From assembly GCA_014529385.2 (NCBI GenBank), contig CM043959.1, positions 5,856,466 to 5,920,465 on the forward strand: a stretch of 64,000 bases of DNA, written 5' to 3'. Below are positions 55,360 through 64,000 of this stretch, piece by piece. This DNA comes from Adiantum capillus-veneris (taxonomy: Eukaryota > Streptophyta > Polypodiopsida > Polypodiales > Pteridaceae). How positions within the stretch are numbered: the first letter of the stretch is position 1; the number at the start of each line of letters is the position of its first letter. The notes below the pieces were generated by a model, which worked only from the letters and a program-made list of their open reading frames with translations, ran no database searches and was not told where the DNA came from. Made by a program: the position numbers and the translations under genes.

Positions 55360-56299
55360 TGTTGGACGGATACACCGCGACGAACGTCAGCACAGCGAGA
55401 ACTCACCTAACATGTAATGTCAGCTAAGGACGAAGCTCAACCCGCAGGCGCGTGGAAGCAAGCATAAGGTCTCAACCTACACTCACCCGACTCTTAACTA
55501 ATTCCTATAGAGGTCTCTACCAATTGTCTAAGTCACAGCCTTCAAGAGTGCAAAAGAGGAAACTTCCTACAACGCTCCCTAGAGCCGAACACCCATCAAA
55601 CAATCTCGAAACACCATAGAACTTGAAGGAGACCCTACTAATACCAATAGGTCGCTCTCCCTAAGGTCTATAAACCAAAATCCCGATCCAAAACACCTGG
55701 TGCAGAAACACGTAGGATGTCTGGCCGAAATCTGCAGGTCTTCGTTTCCGAAATCTAAAGTGCCTAATGTGTAGTTCTACTCAATGTGAACGCATGGATA
55801 TGCTGCAATGCAAAATCGGACAACGTATGTTGACCCAAACAACCGATGAAGCTCGTAGAAGGAGCTCACAAAGCCGGACCGTACGCGCGCAATGTTGGTA
55901 TCGGCGCGTAGCTCTAGTTGGGGGCAACACGCTGCACTTCTCCACACTCGATTCCGACCTCCGGAGCACACGTAGCGTCAAGATGAAGCTCACACTCTCT
56001 CTCTCTCTCTCGTACACAGTACGCTCACTCCCAGACTTCAAAACTTGTTGAAAATGACAAAAGGTTTCTCATTAAGGTCAAAAAGTGGTATATATACCTT
56101 ACAATTTCTCAAACCCTAAAGTTCCAAAATCAACCATCTACTCAATCTAACTATCAAAACTGGGATAGAATATGGAAACTTCTGTAAGTCCCAATAATTA
56201 CAAGGTGAAAAATCAGGTTTTCCTCAATGAATGAATAATTACAAAAAATAATAGTCCTCCGAGTAGTTAGATGCCGTGGGGTGTGTCCAACTTCTAACA
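55360..56299 (-). repeat. 5' LTR of the giant gypsy element, 940 bp
   Basis: On the minus strand it runs from TGTTAGAAGTTGGACAC (56299) to CCGTCCAACA (55360). The primer site follows inside and the CAAGG duplication flanks it outside. It includes a palindromic TATA region at 56087-56098 and a CT run (55994-56011). A half-palindrome ACGTAGGATGTCT lies at 55710-55722, linking it to the arrays. Confidence 0.82.
56087..56098 (-). promoter_or_regulatory. TATA box of the 5' LTR
   Basis: GGTATATATACC, about 200 bp into the LTR on the minus strand. Transcription toward gag would begin some 25-35 bp further, near 56055. Because the site is itself palindromic it could also act in the other direction. 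Confidence 0.6.
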
Positions 56300-56304
56300 C
56301 AAGG
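56300..56304. other. Target site duplication of the giant gypsy element, right copy
   Basis: CAAGG, matching 34584-34588. The next four bases, ATAT, also match the copia gag sequence that would be expected to resume. After that the similarity is lost. Confidence 0.7.
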
Positions 56305-56645
56305 ATATTATTAACCACTTACGGACACCCTCTCACCTTTGACGGATGCCTTATCACTTTATTTGAGTCATGGACCGGGCTTGTCGATCCTATAAGTGCG
56401 TAGGTAATCTCTGGTGAGAGGTGCACCACTTATCTCATCTTTACATTAGTTTTGCTATGACTAACCCCTGTGGGTGCTCATGTGTGAATGGGTCAGATTC
56501 ATATAAAAGGTCCATTTTGACCTAAAATCCTCATTCTTGAGGTGCATGCTAAAGAAGTGCTCTTGCTCTACCTCTACCTTCTTCTCCATCTTCTGCTCAC
56601 GAGTGTATATGTGTGTGTGTATGTGTGTGTGTGTGTGTGTGTGTG
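56305..56645. other. Non-coding interval with (GT)n
   Basis: No gene is recognised. A GT run at about 56613-56645, broken once by TAT, marks the start of the RPA-family repeat. Confidence 0.45.
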
Positions 56646-56986
56646 TAGCTGCTAAACTATATAAATAACACACCAATTGAACAAGATGTACAAAAAGACG
56701 AATGGCTAAAGATGTCAAGGCAAAGATAAGTACAGAAATAATTCAGCCTTTGAATCAAAACTGTACAATATAGTAAGAATGAAGTATCATTCCAAAGGAA
56801 TTTGTACAAAGGTATCAAAAACTATCCCAATTGTATCATCAAAATGCTTCCAAAGTCAGACTGCAGCAAGCTAAACCTCTTTAAGCCAAGATAGAATTCT
56901 CACCTGCATCCATATAATCAAGACAACAGATAGTTAGACTTGGCTACGTATGGCAGGCTTCAAGGAATCTATCAGTTGTTATCCAT
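56646..56986. repeat. Duplicated segment A
   Basis: 341 bp nearly identical to 57962-58305. It contains, on the minus strand, the OB-fold exon remnant with splice donor and the T-rich intron after it. A diverged relative lies at 21730-22105. Confidence 0.9.
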
Positions 56987-56990
56987 GCAA
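56904..56990 (-). pseudogene. OB-fold exon of RPA-like family, copy 3
   Basis: It matches the exon at 22101-21984 but with TGA and TAG codons where that copy has TGG and TAT. It still ends with GATGCAG/GTGAG, a good splice donor. Confidence 0.5.
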
Positions 56991-57240
56991 GATACCTCAA
57001 CAGAGGCAATCCCCAAAGAGATTCGGGGCCGCGATACAGTATGAGAGCCACGACAGTTTGATGAAAACCAAGCAGAGTCAAGAACTCGAAAGCCGCCCAA
57101 ATACTCAAGAGGCCAAAGTATAGGTTTGTAGTTAAGAGATAGATTAGGGGGTAGTATCCATAGGGTAGCCCCAAAAGTTGGTAAAAAGCTTTAACTTCAT
57201 GAGCAGTTGTACACACAGGGTAGCAACTCAGTTTTACCAA
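56944..57240 (-). pseudogene. Unassigned minus-strand frame in segment B
   Basis: A 98-codon hydrophobic frame (YQLLGLPYGYYPLIYLLTTN, LLSIWAAFEFLTLLGFHQTV). It joins LPLLRYLA of segment B to WITTDRF of segment A across a deletion junction, so its C-terminus is artificial. The matching frame at 60270-60010 continues as FARALNQAAFTLKSAF instead. It is probably a decayed 5' part of the RPA-like gene family or its leader. Confidence 0.3.
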
Positions 57241-57298
57241 GTGAGGGAGTGTGTGTGTGTGTGTATGTGTGTGTAGCTATGGTCAGCTTGCTGTGACA

Positions 57299-57380
<82 letters not shown>
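56987..57380. repeat. Duplicated segment B with GT tracts
   Basis: Nearly identical to 60174-60531. On the minus strand both hold an open stretch (VVALILYRGPESLWGLPLLR) and a (GT)n-TAGCTATGGTCAGCTTG-(GT)n block. Here the second GT tract (57301-57380) is 80 bp. Confidence 0.9.
57301..57380. repeat. (GT)n microsatellite, 80 bp
   Basis: An uninterrupted GT run in segment B. The equivalent tract in the second copy (60494-60530) is about 37 bp. Confidence 0.97.
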
Positions 57381-57382
<2 letters not shown>

Positions 57383-57399
57383 CCGCCCTAACCCAGGTG

Positions 57400-57446
57400 C
57401 CATACACAATGGGTCTTGGTAGTAGGCCCATTGTGTATGGGCCTAC
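57400..57446. repeat. Overlapping alternative hairpins
   Basis: CCATACACAATGGG (57400-57413) pairs perfectly with CCCATTGTGTATGG (57427-57440). GTAGGCCCA (57422-57430) pairs perfectly with TGGGCCTAC (57438-57446). The two stems share bases and exclude each other. Confidence 0.85.
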
Positions 57447-57961
57447 TGCCTCACCAAAAAGATGAGATTTTTAATTTCATGAGTATAGAAAAATTAAGAG
57501 TGACGCTCAAAAAGGGAAGAAATGTCTGTAGATAAAATTCCTCAAGGAAGACATTACTCATGTAGGAGTTTTAAGGCTTTGTCAGCCAGTTTGAAGTAAG
57601 TATGGTTGTCATTGAGTAGCTGTTGGAAGAAAAACATAAGGCAAGTCATCTTGTTCCGAAAAGTCATCTTATTCAGCATATGAGTAGCATATACCTGTAA
57701 TAGTCAAGAAACCAATTTGCCAAAGCATAGGTAAGTAGAATTGGATTAACTTGCTACTTAAAAATGACTGAGCCATAAAGACTATAATAGTCGTGAGAAG
57801 GAATCCAGTCTATAGTCAAGGAGAGACCACCTAACACCTATCGACCAGTAAAGGAATTAGAGACAGTGGGTCACTCAAAGCCTACATACAAAAACATATC
57901 TAAAGCCAGCATCCTAGTCCTCCCAGTTGCCTGGGAGGGCCTGGTGTTCAGAGGTGTGTGT
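57447..57961. other. Non-coding, nothing recognised
   Basis: The interval between segment B and segment A'. No frame, repeat or motif is identified. Confidence 0.5.
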
Positions 57962-58305
57962 TTAGCTACTAAACTATATAAATAACACACCAATTGAACA
58001 AGATGTTCAAAAAGACGAATGACTAAAGATGTCAAGGCAAAGATAAGTACAAAAATAATTCAATCTTTGAATCAAAACTGTACAATATAGTAAGAATGAA
58101 GTATCATTCCAAAGGAATTTGTACAAAGGTATCAAAAACTATCCCAATTGTATCATCAAAATGCTTCCAAAGTCGGACTGCACCAAGCTAAACCTCTTTA
58201 AGCCAAGATAGAATTATCACCTGCATCCATATAGTCAAGACAACAGATATATTAGACTTGGCTACGTATGGTAGGCTTCAAGGAATCTATCAGTTGTTAT
58301 CCATG
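57962..58305. repeat. Duplicated segment A'
   Basis: Second copy of segment A, with only a short GT stub in front. It includes the OB-fold exon remnant on the minus strand, ending at the donor at 58221/58220. Confidence 0.9.
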
Positions 58306-58310
58306 TAAAA
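58221..58310 (-). pseudogene. OB-fold exon of RPA-like family, copy 4
   Basis: Same sequence and same TGA/TAG lesions as copy 3, ending at GATGCAG/GTGAT. The shared lesions show that copies 3 and 4 arose by duplication of an already dead exon. Confidence 0.5.
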
Positions 58311-60173
58311 CTTAAAAATTATTAGACCAGCTATTGTCCTGTATAATAAAGTACCAAAGACTTTTTTAGCATCATATTCCTACTAGAATTATTCCATTTG
58401 TTTTGACTTCTGCCATAAATCAAAGCAATCAAGGTATACATTTGTTTTAGGTTGAGGTTTTCAAAACAGTCGGCAAAGGCCGGCCAAAGCCAGCAGATAT
58501 CCAGCATCTTTAGAGACTCATGTATCCAGTATTATCAGTCGACTCTGTTAAAATTAGGTTGTGTTATAGCAATCTTGGTAATCATTCTTTCTAACTAGCA
58601 AAAGTTAGTAAATACACCAGTCAACAATAGAGCAGTTGATCTAAGTAGGATCGGGTATGCAAAGAAAACATCCATAAAGTAACTGCCAAAATTTAGAATA
58701 GCATTCAGTTGGGTTAATCATCTATAGCAAGCAAGGAGCATGCCAGATCTCTATTTTTTGAGATTTTGTTGCTAGAATATGGCAACATTTCAGTAACTAG
58801 AAAGATTATGCATAGCCGGCACCACCATCAGGCAAACAGCCCTTGTTCTCACCATCTGGTTGTTTGCAAATAGTATTTGATGTCATACTCCAGCACAGTA
58901 GTAGAGGATCAGTCAATACCATATAAAGAAGCCCAAACAACATCATATGCTGATGTGAACAAAACTGAACCAGAAAATGGCAGCAAAACCAGTATACCGC
59001 TTTGCAATGTTCCTTAGATTAAGCCTGAAGATGTAAAGTCTACCCGGCTAGACCAGGCCAAGTATAAGCACCCCCCCTTTTTTTGAGAGTGTAACATAAC
59101 TATCTGCAAAAACCATAAAAAAAAAGGCAGTATAACCAGCATAACCAGTATAACCAAAACTAGTGTATCATTCTGCTGCTCCCTTAACTCACTGATGTCA
59201 TTCTTAAGTCAAGCAAAAAAAGCCTAAGGTGAGTATAGGTAATCAGTGCTATGTAAGAAAGAAAGAAAGTCCCCCCCCTTAAAAGATCGGTTATCTCAGC
59301 CAGTGGTATGAGCTAGTGAGCAGAAGTATACTCATGATAGTTTCCAAGAAGCCAAGATAGGTAAACATCCAATGAAAGCTACAATTATAACTATCAGAAT
59401 ATGGAAGTATTCTAGTAACCAGAAAGTTTATGCATAACCAGCACCATCACCAAGTTTTTAGCCTTTACACTCACCATCTGACAAATCTACAAAGTATTTA
59501 GATGTTATATTCTAGCACATTAGCAATCAGAAAACTAGAGTGAATGTATGCAGTCAGTACCAAGCAAAAAGAAGAAGGCCCCATTTGTAAAGACCAGTTA
59601 AGTCAACCCAACTTTGTTAAATGGAAGAACCAGACCCTGCTACTATTCAAACATACCAAAGATTGAGCATGAAGATGTATAGACTGTGTATAACCAGCTA
59701 GATTAGGCCAAGTAAAAGCTCTCCCACTTTTTTTAATGTAACATTACCAACTGCAGCCATCAAAGGATCGTAGTATAACCAGTAACCCTCCTTCCATTAT
59801 TCAGAAAAAAGCATGGATAGCCAGCACCTCATCAGGCAATCAGCCTTTATATTCCCCATCAGTGTCAAAACACCAAGATAATAACCATATGAAAGATTTG
59901 ATGTCATCTACTAGTATTACAACTTAAAAAAGGCATCAAATTCAAAACAGTCCTAACCTGCGAGGCACCGGGTGTCAAATATTATGTTTTCAAGAGATGA
60001 ATCAACACATCAAGCACCATTCCTTCCTCTCATTCTTTCCCAAGAAAAAATAACAAAGTCTAAGTGAGGGAGCAGAAGATCCCTCACCTCTTTATATATG
60101 GTCTTGAAGCACCAAGTAGGATCACAAAATGCACTCTTTAATGTGAAAGCGGCTTGGTTTAGAGCCCGAGCAA
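58306..60173. other. Segment X, present only in the longer copy
   Basis: 1.87 kb separate A' from B', whereas A and B touch at 56986. X contains three diverged internal repeats (near 58780, 59395 and 59810: 'AGTAACNAGAAAG.TTATGCATA.CC.GCACCA'). Many CCAGTATAACCAG-type words also occur. No coding region is seen apart from the frame entering from B'. It contains the TATA-hairpin at 60064-60098. Confidence 0.6.
60064..60098 (-). promoter_or_regulatory. TATA box plus hairpin, copy 2
   Basis: On the minus strand TATATA (60098-60093) is followed by GTGAGGGA, an 8-nt loop and TCCCTCAC (60087-60064). It matches the element at 20841-20877 in TATA position and stem but not in loop. Confidence 0.5.
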
Positions 60174-60431
60174 ATGCAAGATACCTCAACAGAGGCAATC
60201 CCCAAAGAGATTCGGGGCCGCGATACAGTATGAGAGCCACGACAGTTTGATGAAAACCAAGCAGAGTCAATGAACTCGAAAGCCGCCCAAATACTCAAGA
60301 GGCCAAAGTATAGGTTTGTAGTTAAGAGCTAGATTAGGGGGTAGTATCCATAGGGTAGCCCCAAAAGTTGGTAAAAAGCACTAACTTCACCAGCAATTGT
60401 ACAGCACAGGGTAGCAACTCAGTTTTACCAA

Positions 60432-60469
<38 letters not shown>

Positions 60470-60491
60470 CTATGGTCAGCTTGGTGTGACA

Positions 60492-60531
<40 letters not shown>
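60174..60531. repeat. Duplicated segment B'
   Basis: Second copy of segment B. It diverges from B inside the second GT tract, where the plus-strand gypsy LTR begins. Confidence 0.9.
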
Positions 60532-60534
<3 letters not shown>

Positions 60535-60774
60535 AGAGAGAGAGAGAGAGTGTGATCGAGCATTGTGGCGGCATCAGCGGTTGAGTGCGGCAGCGGCTCC
60601 CTCTTCTTCGCGGCACAGAATCCTTCACGACGACAAATCATTGAGTGATGAGTGACACACCATAGCCCCTTTGAGCTTACTAGGATAATCTAGTTGTGTG
60701 CTTGGAGCCATTCGTGGCTCGCACACAGTGTTCGACAAGTTCCTAGCCTCTGATACGTACGATAGAAGCGCACA
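60529..60774 (+). repeat. Probable 5' LTR
   Basis: It starts at TGTTTGAGAG, where segment B' loses similarity to B, and ends ...GCGCACA before the primer site. About 246 bp is short for a gypsy LTR, and no TATA box is evident, so the left end is uncertain. Confidence 0.45.
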
Positions 60775-60778
60775 TTTT

Positions 60779-60796
60779 TGGCGCCGCTACCGGGGA
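60779..60796 (+). other. Primer binding site
   Basis: TGGCGCCGCTACCGGGGA, four bases after the LTR end. It is the common plant gypsy primer site and closely related to the one at 55341-55359. Confidence 0.9.
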
Positions 60797-60883
60797 TTGC
60801 CCTGCACTAAGCTTGAGGAGCACTCTGTGTTGCCTCTTGAAGCCATTCTTTTCATCTGTTTTCGGGTTTTTTTTAGTTTAGAT

Positions 60884-61060
60884 TAGATCTGTTAGTGACT
60901 GTAATGTGCATGTTTTAGCAGGTTTTGTTAGATCTGTTAGTGACTTCAATGTGCATGTGTCAGCAGGTTTTGTTAGATCTGTTAAGCTCTATAATGTGCA
61001 GGTTTTAGCAGGTTCTATTAGTGTTAGTAGCTTTGTAATGTGCAGGTATTTTGAATTGGA
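60884..61060 (+). repeat. Tandem repeat in the leader
   Basis: Three to four units of about 50-57 bp with the words TTAGATCTGTTAG, AATGTGCA and AGCAGGTT, with small differences. Confidence 0.8.
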
Positions 61061-61655
61061 CAGTGAGCAGGTGGTTAACTATGTCAGTGTGTAGTTGTTG
61101 TGTTAATTAGTGTGTGTGGTGTGTTAGTTAGTTAGTGTGCAATGTTGTGCAGTGTGATGTAGCTGTAAGGTGTAGCTATGCGCCTTAGACAGGCTCTGTG
61201 CGCGTGAGCTCGACGCCCACGCAACACAACCTTATCCACAGAAAGTTATTTTGAAAAAATAAAAAATGCTCGAAAAATTTGAGATATTAAAGAAATTTCA
61301 AAAACCAAAGGAAAAAAGAAAAAATCTTATATTAAAAGGAAGGGATCGGGATCGTTCCCCAAGCTCAAGCCCAGGCCTCAGTCCTCAGTCTTATGGTATA
61401 GTATAGACACTACTATATATATAAAGACTACCCCCTCAAGGTGAAGGGAGGGCATGTGGGACAAGTCCTCCACCACACTTACACCCTTGAACTTACTAAT
61501 TTTAGTCTTCTTCTCGACTAGAAAAAGACTATTTTTAGGATTTTGAGGGCTTAAAGTAACCGAATCGAGGGCTGTAAAGTCGGCACGTCCCTTTAACCAA
61601 GACGCTCGTTTTGAGCTATCACATGCCATATTCCATGGCTTGGTTATAACATAAA
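61061..61655. other. Leader and deletion junction, nothing coding recognised
   Basis: It contains an A-rich stretch at 61250-61340. The retroelement coding region resumes near 61660 in the middle of RNase H. Confidence 0.45.
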
Positions 61656-62030
61656 TTGGACTACCCCATTAGCTTTGCAAGTTGTCAATTAAATGATGCT
61701 GAGAGGAACTACACCACTACAGAGCGGGAAGGTTTAGCTATGATTGACGTAGTAAAGAAATTTTGCTACTACCTTCCAACAAGTTTGTTTTCTATGTGGA
61801 TCATCAAGCGTTGTTGTATCTAGTAAATAAACCTTGTTCCACGGGAATAATTACACGATGGTTATTGATTCTTCCTGAGTTTGACTTTACCGTTGTGGTG
61901 AAACTCGATAAAAGACTTGTCATGTGGCGGATCATTTGTCTTGCATACCCAATGGTGAAGCCCCTACTGGAATCGATGATGAATTTCCCGATACTTCCCT
62001 ATTCCTAGTCGAGACCATGCTTGAATAGAG
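61656..62030 (+). pseudogene. gypsy RNase H, C-terminal part
   Basis: It begins with CQLNDAERNYTTTEREGL and AMIDVVKKF. After a 1-nt shift near 61765 it continues with LLPSNKFVFYVDHQALLYLV, NKPCSTGIITRWLLILPEFD and FTVVVK. The N-terminal catalytic residue region is deleted. Confidence 0.85.
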
Positions 62031-63000
62031 TGAGAACATTGTGAACTTTTTAGTTAATGGTTTTCCACCCTAAGAGCTTCGTAAGGATATAGCTCAAAAA
62101 CTATTAAAGGAATGTGAAACTTATTCTCTAATTGTAGGAACTCTCTACAAGCTAGGGGAGGACGATATTCTTAGACTTTGTGCTCGTGAGGATGAGTATT
62201 TATACATACTGCAAGAATCCCACATGGGTATAGTCGGAGGACAATTTTTAGGGGAACTAACTGCTAGAAAGGTGTTGCAATCAGGCTATTGATGGCCTAC
62301 CTTATTCAAGGATGCATCACTTTTAAGGGTGTGATGAATGCCAAGTTACAAGATCACACAACAAAAGGATAAGATGCCCTTACATCCTATTAAAGTGACT
62401 CAACCATTTGAAAAATAGGGTTTAGACTTTGTAGGCCCTATTAGTCTGGCAACTCGTAACACTCAATCTCGATATATTATTGTTTCCATTGACTATGTGA
62501 CAAAGTGGGCGGAAGCCAAGGCAACACGCAAGGGCTGATGTAAGGTCAACTGCTAAGTTTCTCTTTGAGAACATTATTACACGATTTGGTTGTTCCCTTG
62601 AGATTGTGAGTGATAATGGTACTCATTTTATAAATGGAGTGATAAAGGAACTCATGACAAACTTCATGATAGCCCACCATAAGTCTACACATCCATAAGC
62701 AAATGGCCAAAAGCTGAGAGCACTAACAAGACTTTAATTTCTATCTTGACCAAAACAGTGAAAGCTCATTGCACAGATTGGGATTTGAAGCTAACATCAG
62801 CTCTATGCGATTATCGTACTGCTTACAAAGTGGCTATTAATTGTACACCATTCAAGATGGTATATGGCCAAGAAGCAGATATGCCATGGGAGTTTGTAAT
62901 TTTTAGTGTGTGCGGTAGCTTCACAAGAAGGTTGGGATGGTAACCCTTTAGTTGAGCATTTATTTATCCTTGAGAGGTTAGATGCAGAAAGATAGTTGGC
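62031..63000 (+). pseudogene. gypsy integrase
   Basis: The zinc region reads LQESHMGIVGGQFLGELTAR, with Gln in place of the second His, and then CDECQVT. The core has GLDFVGPISLATRN, IIVSIDYVTKWAEAKAT, LEIVSDNGTHFINGVI and, after a small shift, AESTNKTL. YRTAYKVAINCTPFKMVYGQ closes it. At least four frameshifts or stops are present. Confidence 0.88.
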
Positions 63001-63109
63001 TGTGCAAAATGCACTTGTGGAGAAAGATAGGAGAAAGAAATGGTTTGACCGTCATTTAAAGAGCAAAGATATCAAGGTTGGGATAAAATTCTTACGTATG
63101 GAGTAGATA

Positions 63110-63459
63110 ATGAGAAGAAAAAGTTGGAATATGCGGGAAAAGGACCATATAGAGTATGCAAAATCACCCAACAAGGTACCATTCGTGTGGAAACTCTTGA
63201 TGGAGTTGAAACCATTGGATTCCTCAATGGGAGTAAATTTAAAAGATACTATGATCCTTTAATCCAAGAGGAGCTACGTGCCATCCATCAAACAAAAGGC
63301 AGCCAAGGCACAAGTAGAATTGATAAAGTACACGCTCAGGCTGAGGCTAAGGAGCAACAACAACGTATTAGACGCCAACAAGAGACCAACCTTGGAGTTA
63401 CACATCCATTTCAAGCTAAAACAGAGGATGATTGGTTGAACTCTGACACACCTCTATGA
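63110..63459 (+). pseudogene. Integrase C-terminal GPY/F region and basic linker
   Basis: KLEYAGKGPYRVCKITQQGT is the GPY/F module of gypsy integrases. SKFKRYYDPLIQEELRAIHQ and a Gln/Arg-rich helix (AKEQQQRIRRQQETNL) follow. The same order (integrase end, 'RYH..L.QE....IHQ', basic Gln-rich helix, retropepsin) occurs in the giant element at 45252-43867. Confidence 0.8.
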
Positions 63460-63474
63460 TACCCTATTGAGTTA

Positions 63475-63800
63475 AATAGCACCTATGGGAAAGTGCTATA
63501 TAACGCCTTATTGGACACATGTGCTAAATATAATCTGCTATCATATGGAGTGTGGTGTCAGTTAGGAAATCCATCTCTATCTGAAAGTACCATCCAAGTC
63601 AAGGGTATCAACAAGAAAAAAATATTGTTTTTGGAACTTGGTATACTTTTGTCAGTTGTTATGACAATGAGGTTGTAGCTCAAGACTTTTTGGTCATGCC
63701 TGCCAAAACTATGGAAGGCAATATAAACCTAGGACGCAATTGGATGTTAGCGACCAAATACACTATTGATTGGGGGACTGGGAGTGTCACAACAAAGAAA
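63475..63800 (+). pseudogene. Second retropepsin-like domain after integrase
   Basis: YNALLDTCAKYNLLSYGVWC aligns with STTLLDSGAQENLISYGLYQ of the giant element, with the active site changed from D-S-G-A to D-T-C-A. After a 1-nt shift, VVAQDFLVMPAKTMEGNINL and LGRNWMLATKYTIDW correspond to the second half (MLGQPWQ...IDWK). Coding continues toward the window end. Confidence 0.75.
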
Positions 63801-64000
63801 TCAACTCTTAACCATGCCACTCAAGCGATAGTTCCTGAGATATCACCTCTTGAGGAAATAAAACCCAAAACATTGCATGTCCAAGAGGTTGAACCATCTG
63901 TACGTATAGCCCAACCCTCTAGAGATTCAACTTCTATAGCTGAAACAAAGCATGAAACACACAATAGTCATCGTAATATAACAAAGAAAATATACAAACG

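Larger units (their letters stand above)
34589..56299 (-). mobile_element. Giant Ty3/gypsy retrotransposon (about 21.7 kb with nested insertions)
   Basis: Both ends carry the LTR terminus TGTTGGACGG, matching over 26 of 29 positions between 34589 and 55360 onward. The ends are flanked by CAAGG. Inside, on the minus strand, are LTR, primer site, long leader, ORF1, gag-pol, a second protease, a long spacer and a coiled-coil ORF. A CACTA-like element and a degraded copia are nested in it. Without them the element would still be about 18 kb. Most of the 3' LTR is missing. That the downstream ORF belongs to it is an inference from strand, position and flanks. Confidence 0.72.
60529..64000 (+). mobile_element. 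Ty3/gypsy element with internal deletion, runs off the window
   Basis: It has an LTR end, primer site and leader, then directly RNase H, integrase and a second retropepsin-like region. Gag, protease and RT are absent, so an internal deletion lies between about 61060 and 61660. Its RNase H, integrase and post-integrase regions resemble those of the giant element (for example NYTTTEREGL.M and the LDxxA..NLLSYG block), so the two belong to one lineage. Confidence 0.8.

Noticed and set aside
56944-57240. A hydrophobic membrane protein of 98 residues
   Set aside because: The C-terminal part is created by a deletion junction and the parallel copy at 60010-60270 continues differently. No start context or family supports a gene.
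58306-60173. Segment X as a spliced-out intron (A-B as a retrocopy)
   Set aside because: The ends of X lack GT...AG on either strand, and both copies keep the adjacent intron-like sequence after the OB-fold exon donor.

Overview
This window reads as transposon-filled nuclear DNA of a land plant with a large genome. The evidence is the presence of Ty1/copia and Ty3/gypsy retrotransposons of plant type, including one with the extra RNase H typical of the plant Tat lineage, a plant-type Helitron with a replication protein A (RPA)-like cargo gene, initiator-Met-tRNA primer sites, and very long GA, GT, CT and AT microsatellites. A fern or another large-genome plant would fit, but the sequence alone does not settle it. 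I see no convincing host gene, rRNA, tRNA or CRISPR array. Almost every coding stretch belongs to a mobile element and most are broken.

Layout, left to right. 1-4309: right part of a copia element (family A), ending in a 229-bp LTR. 4310-6610: gene-poor DNA with one TATA-like promoter. 6620-19530: one minus-strand Helitron, its replicase/helicase split by a degenerate Tat-like gypsy element (about 8131-15629, coding plus strand) and preceded by an RPA-like gene (17.5-19.5 kb). 19.6-22.3 kb: dispersed fragments of the same RPA-like gene family. 22.7-24.7 and 30.7-33.5 kb: two inverted copies of an LTR element without coding capacity (family B), each with internal sequence on both sides of one LTR. 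24746-26300: an antisense, internally deleted family A copy. About 27.0-30.7 kb: a truncated chromovirus-like gypsy element. 33571-34588: a third family A copy (5' LTR, primer site, gag), cut by the next element.

34589-56299 appears to be one giant minus-strand Ty3/gypsy element. It is flanked by a CAAGG target duplication and the host copia sequence seems to resume to its right. In transcription order it has a 940-bp LTR, a primer site, a 1.9-kb leader with palindromes, an upstream ORF, gag, protease, RT, RNase H, integrase, a second retropepsin-like domain, a non-coding tract with the same palindromes, and a long coiled-coil ORF. A 1,340-bp CACTA-like element interrupts that last ORF, and a degraded second copia element (34.6-37.0 kb) sits where most of the 3' LTR should be.

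56.3-60.5 kb: duplicated RPA-family repeats with GT tracts. 60.5-64.0 kb: a plus-strand gypsy relative, without gag, protease or RT, running off the window. It repeats the integrase plus second-protease arrangement.

The features most worth attention are the second retropepsin after integrase in two separate gypsy elements, the 24-bp perfect palindrome array at both ends of the giant element, its downstream coiled-coil ORF, and the Helitron/RPA gene family with a conserved TATA-hairpin.
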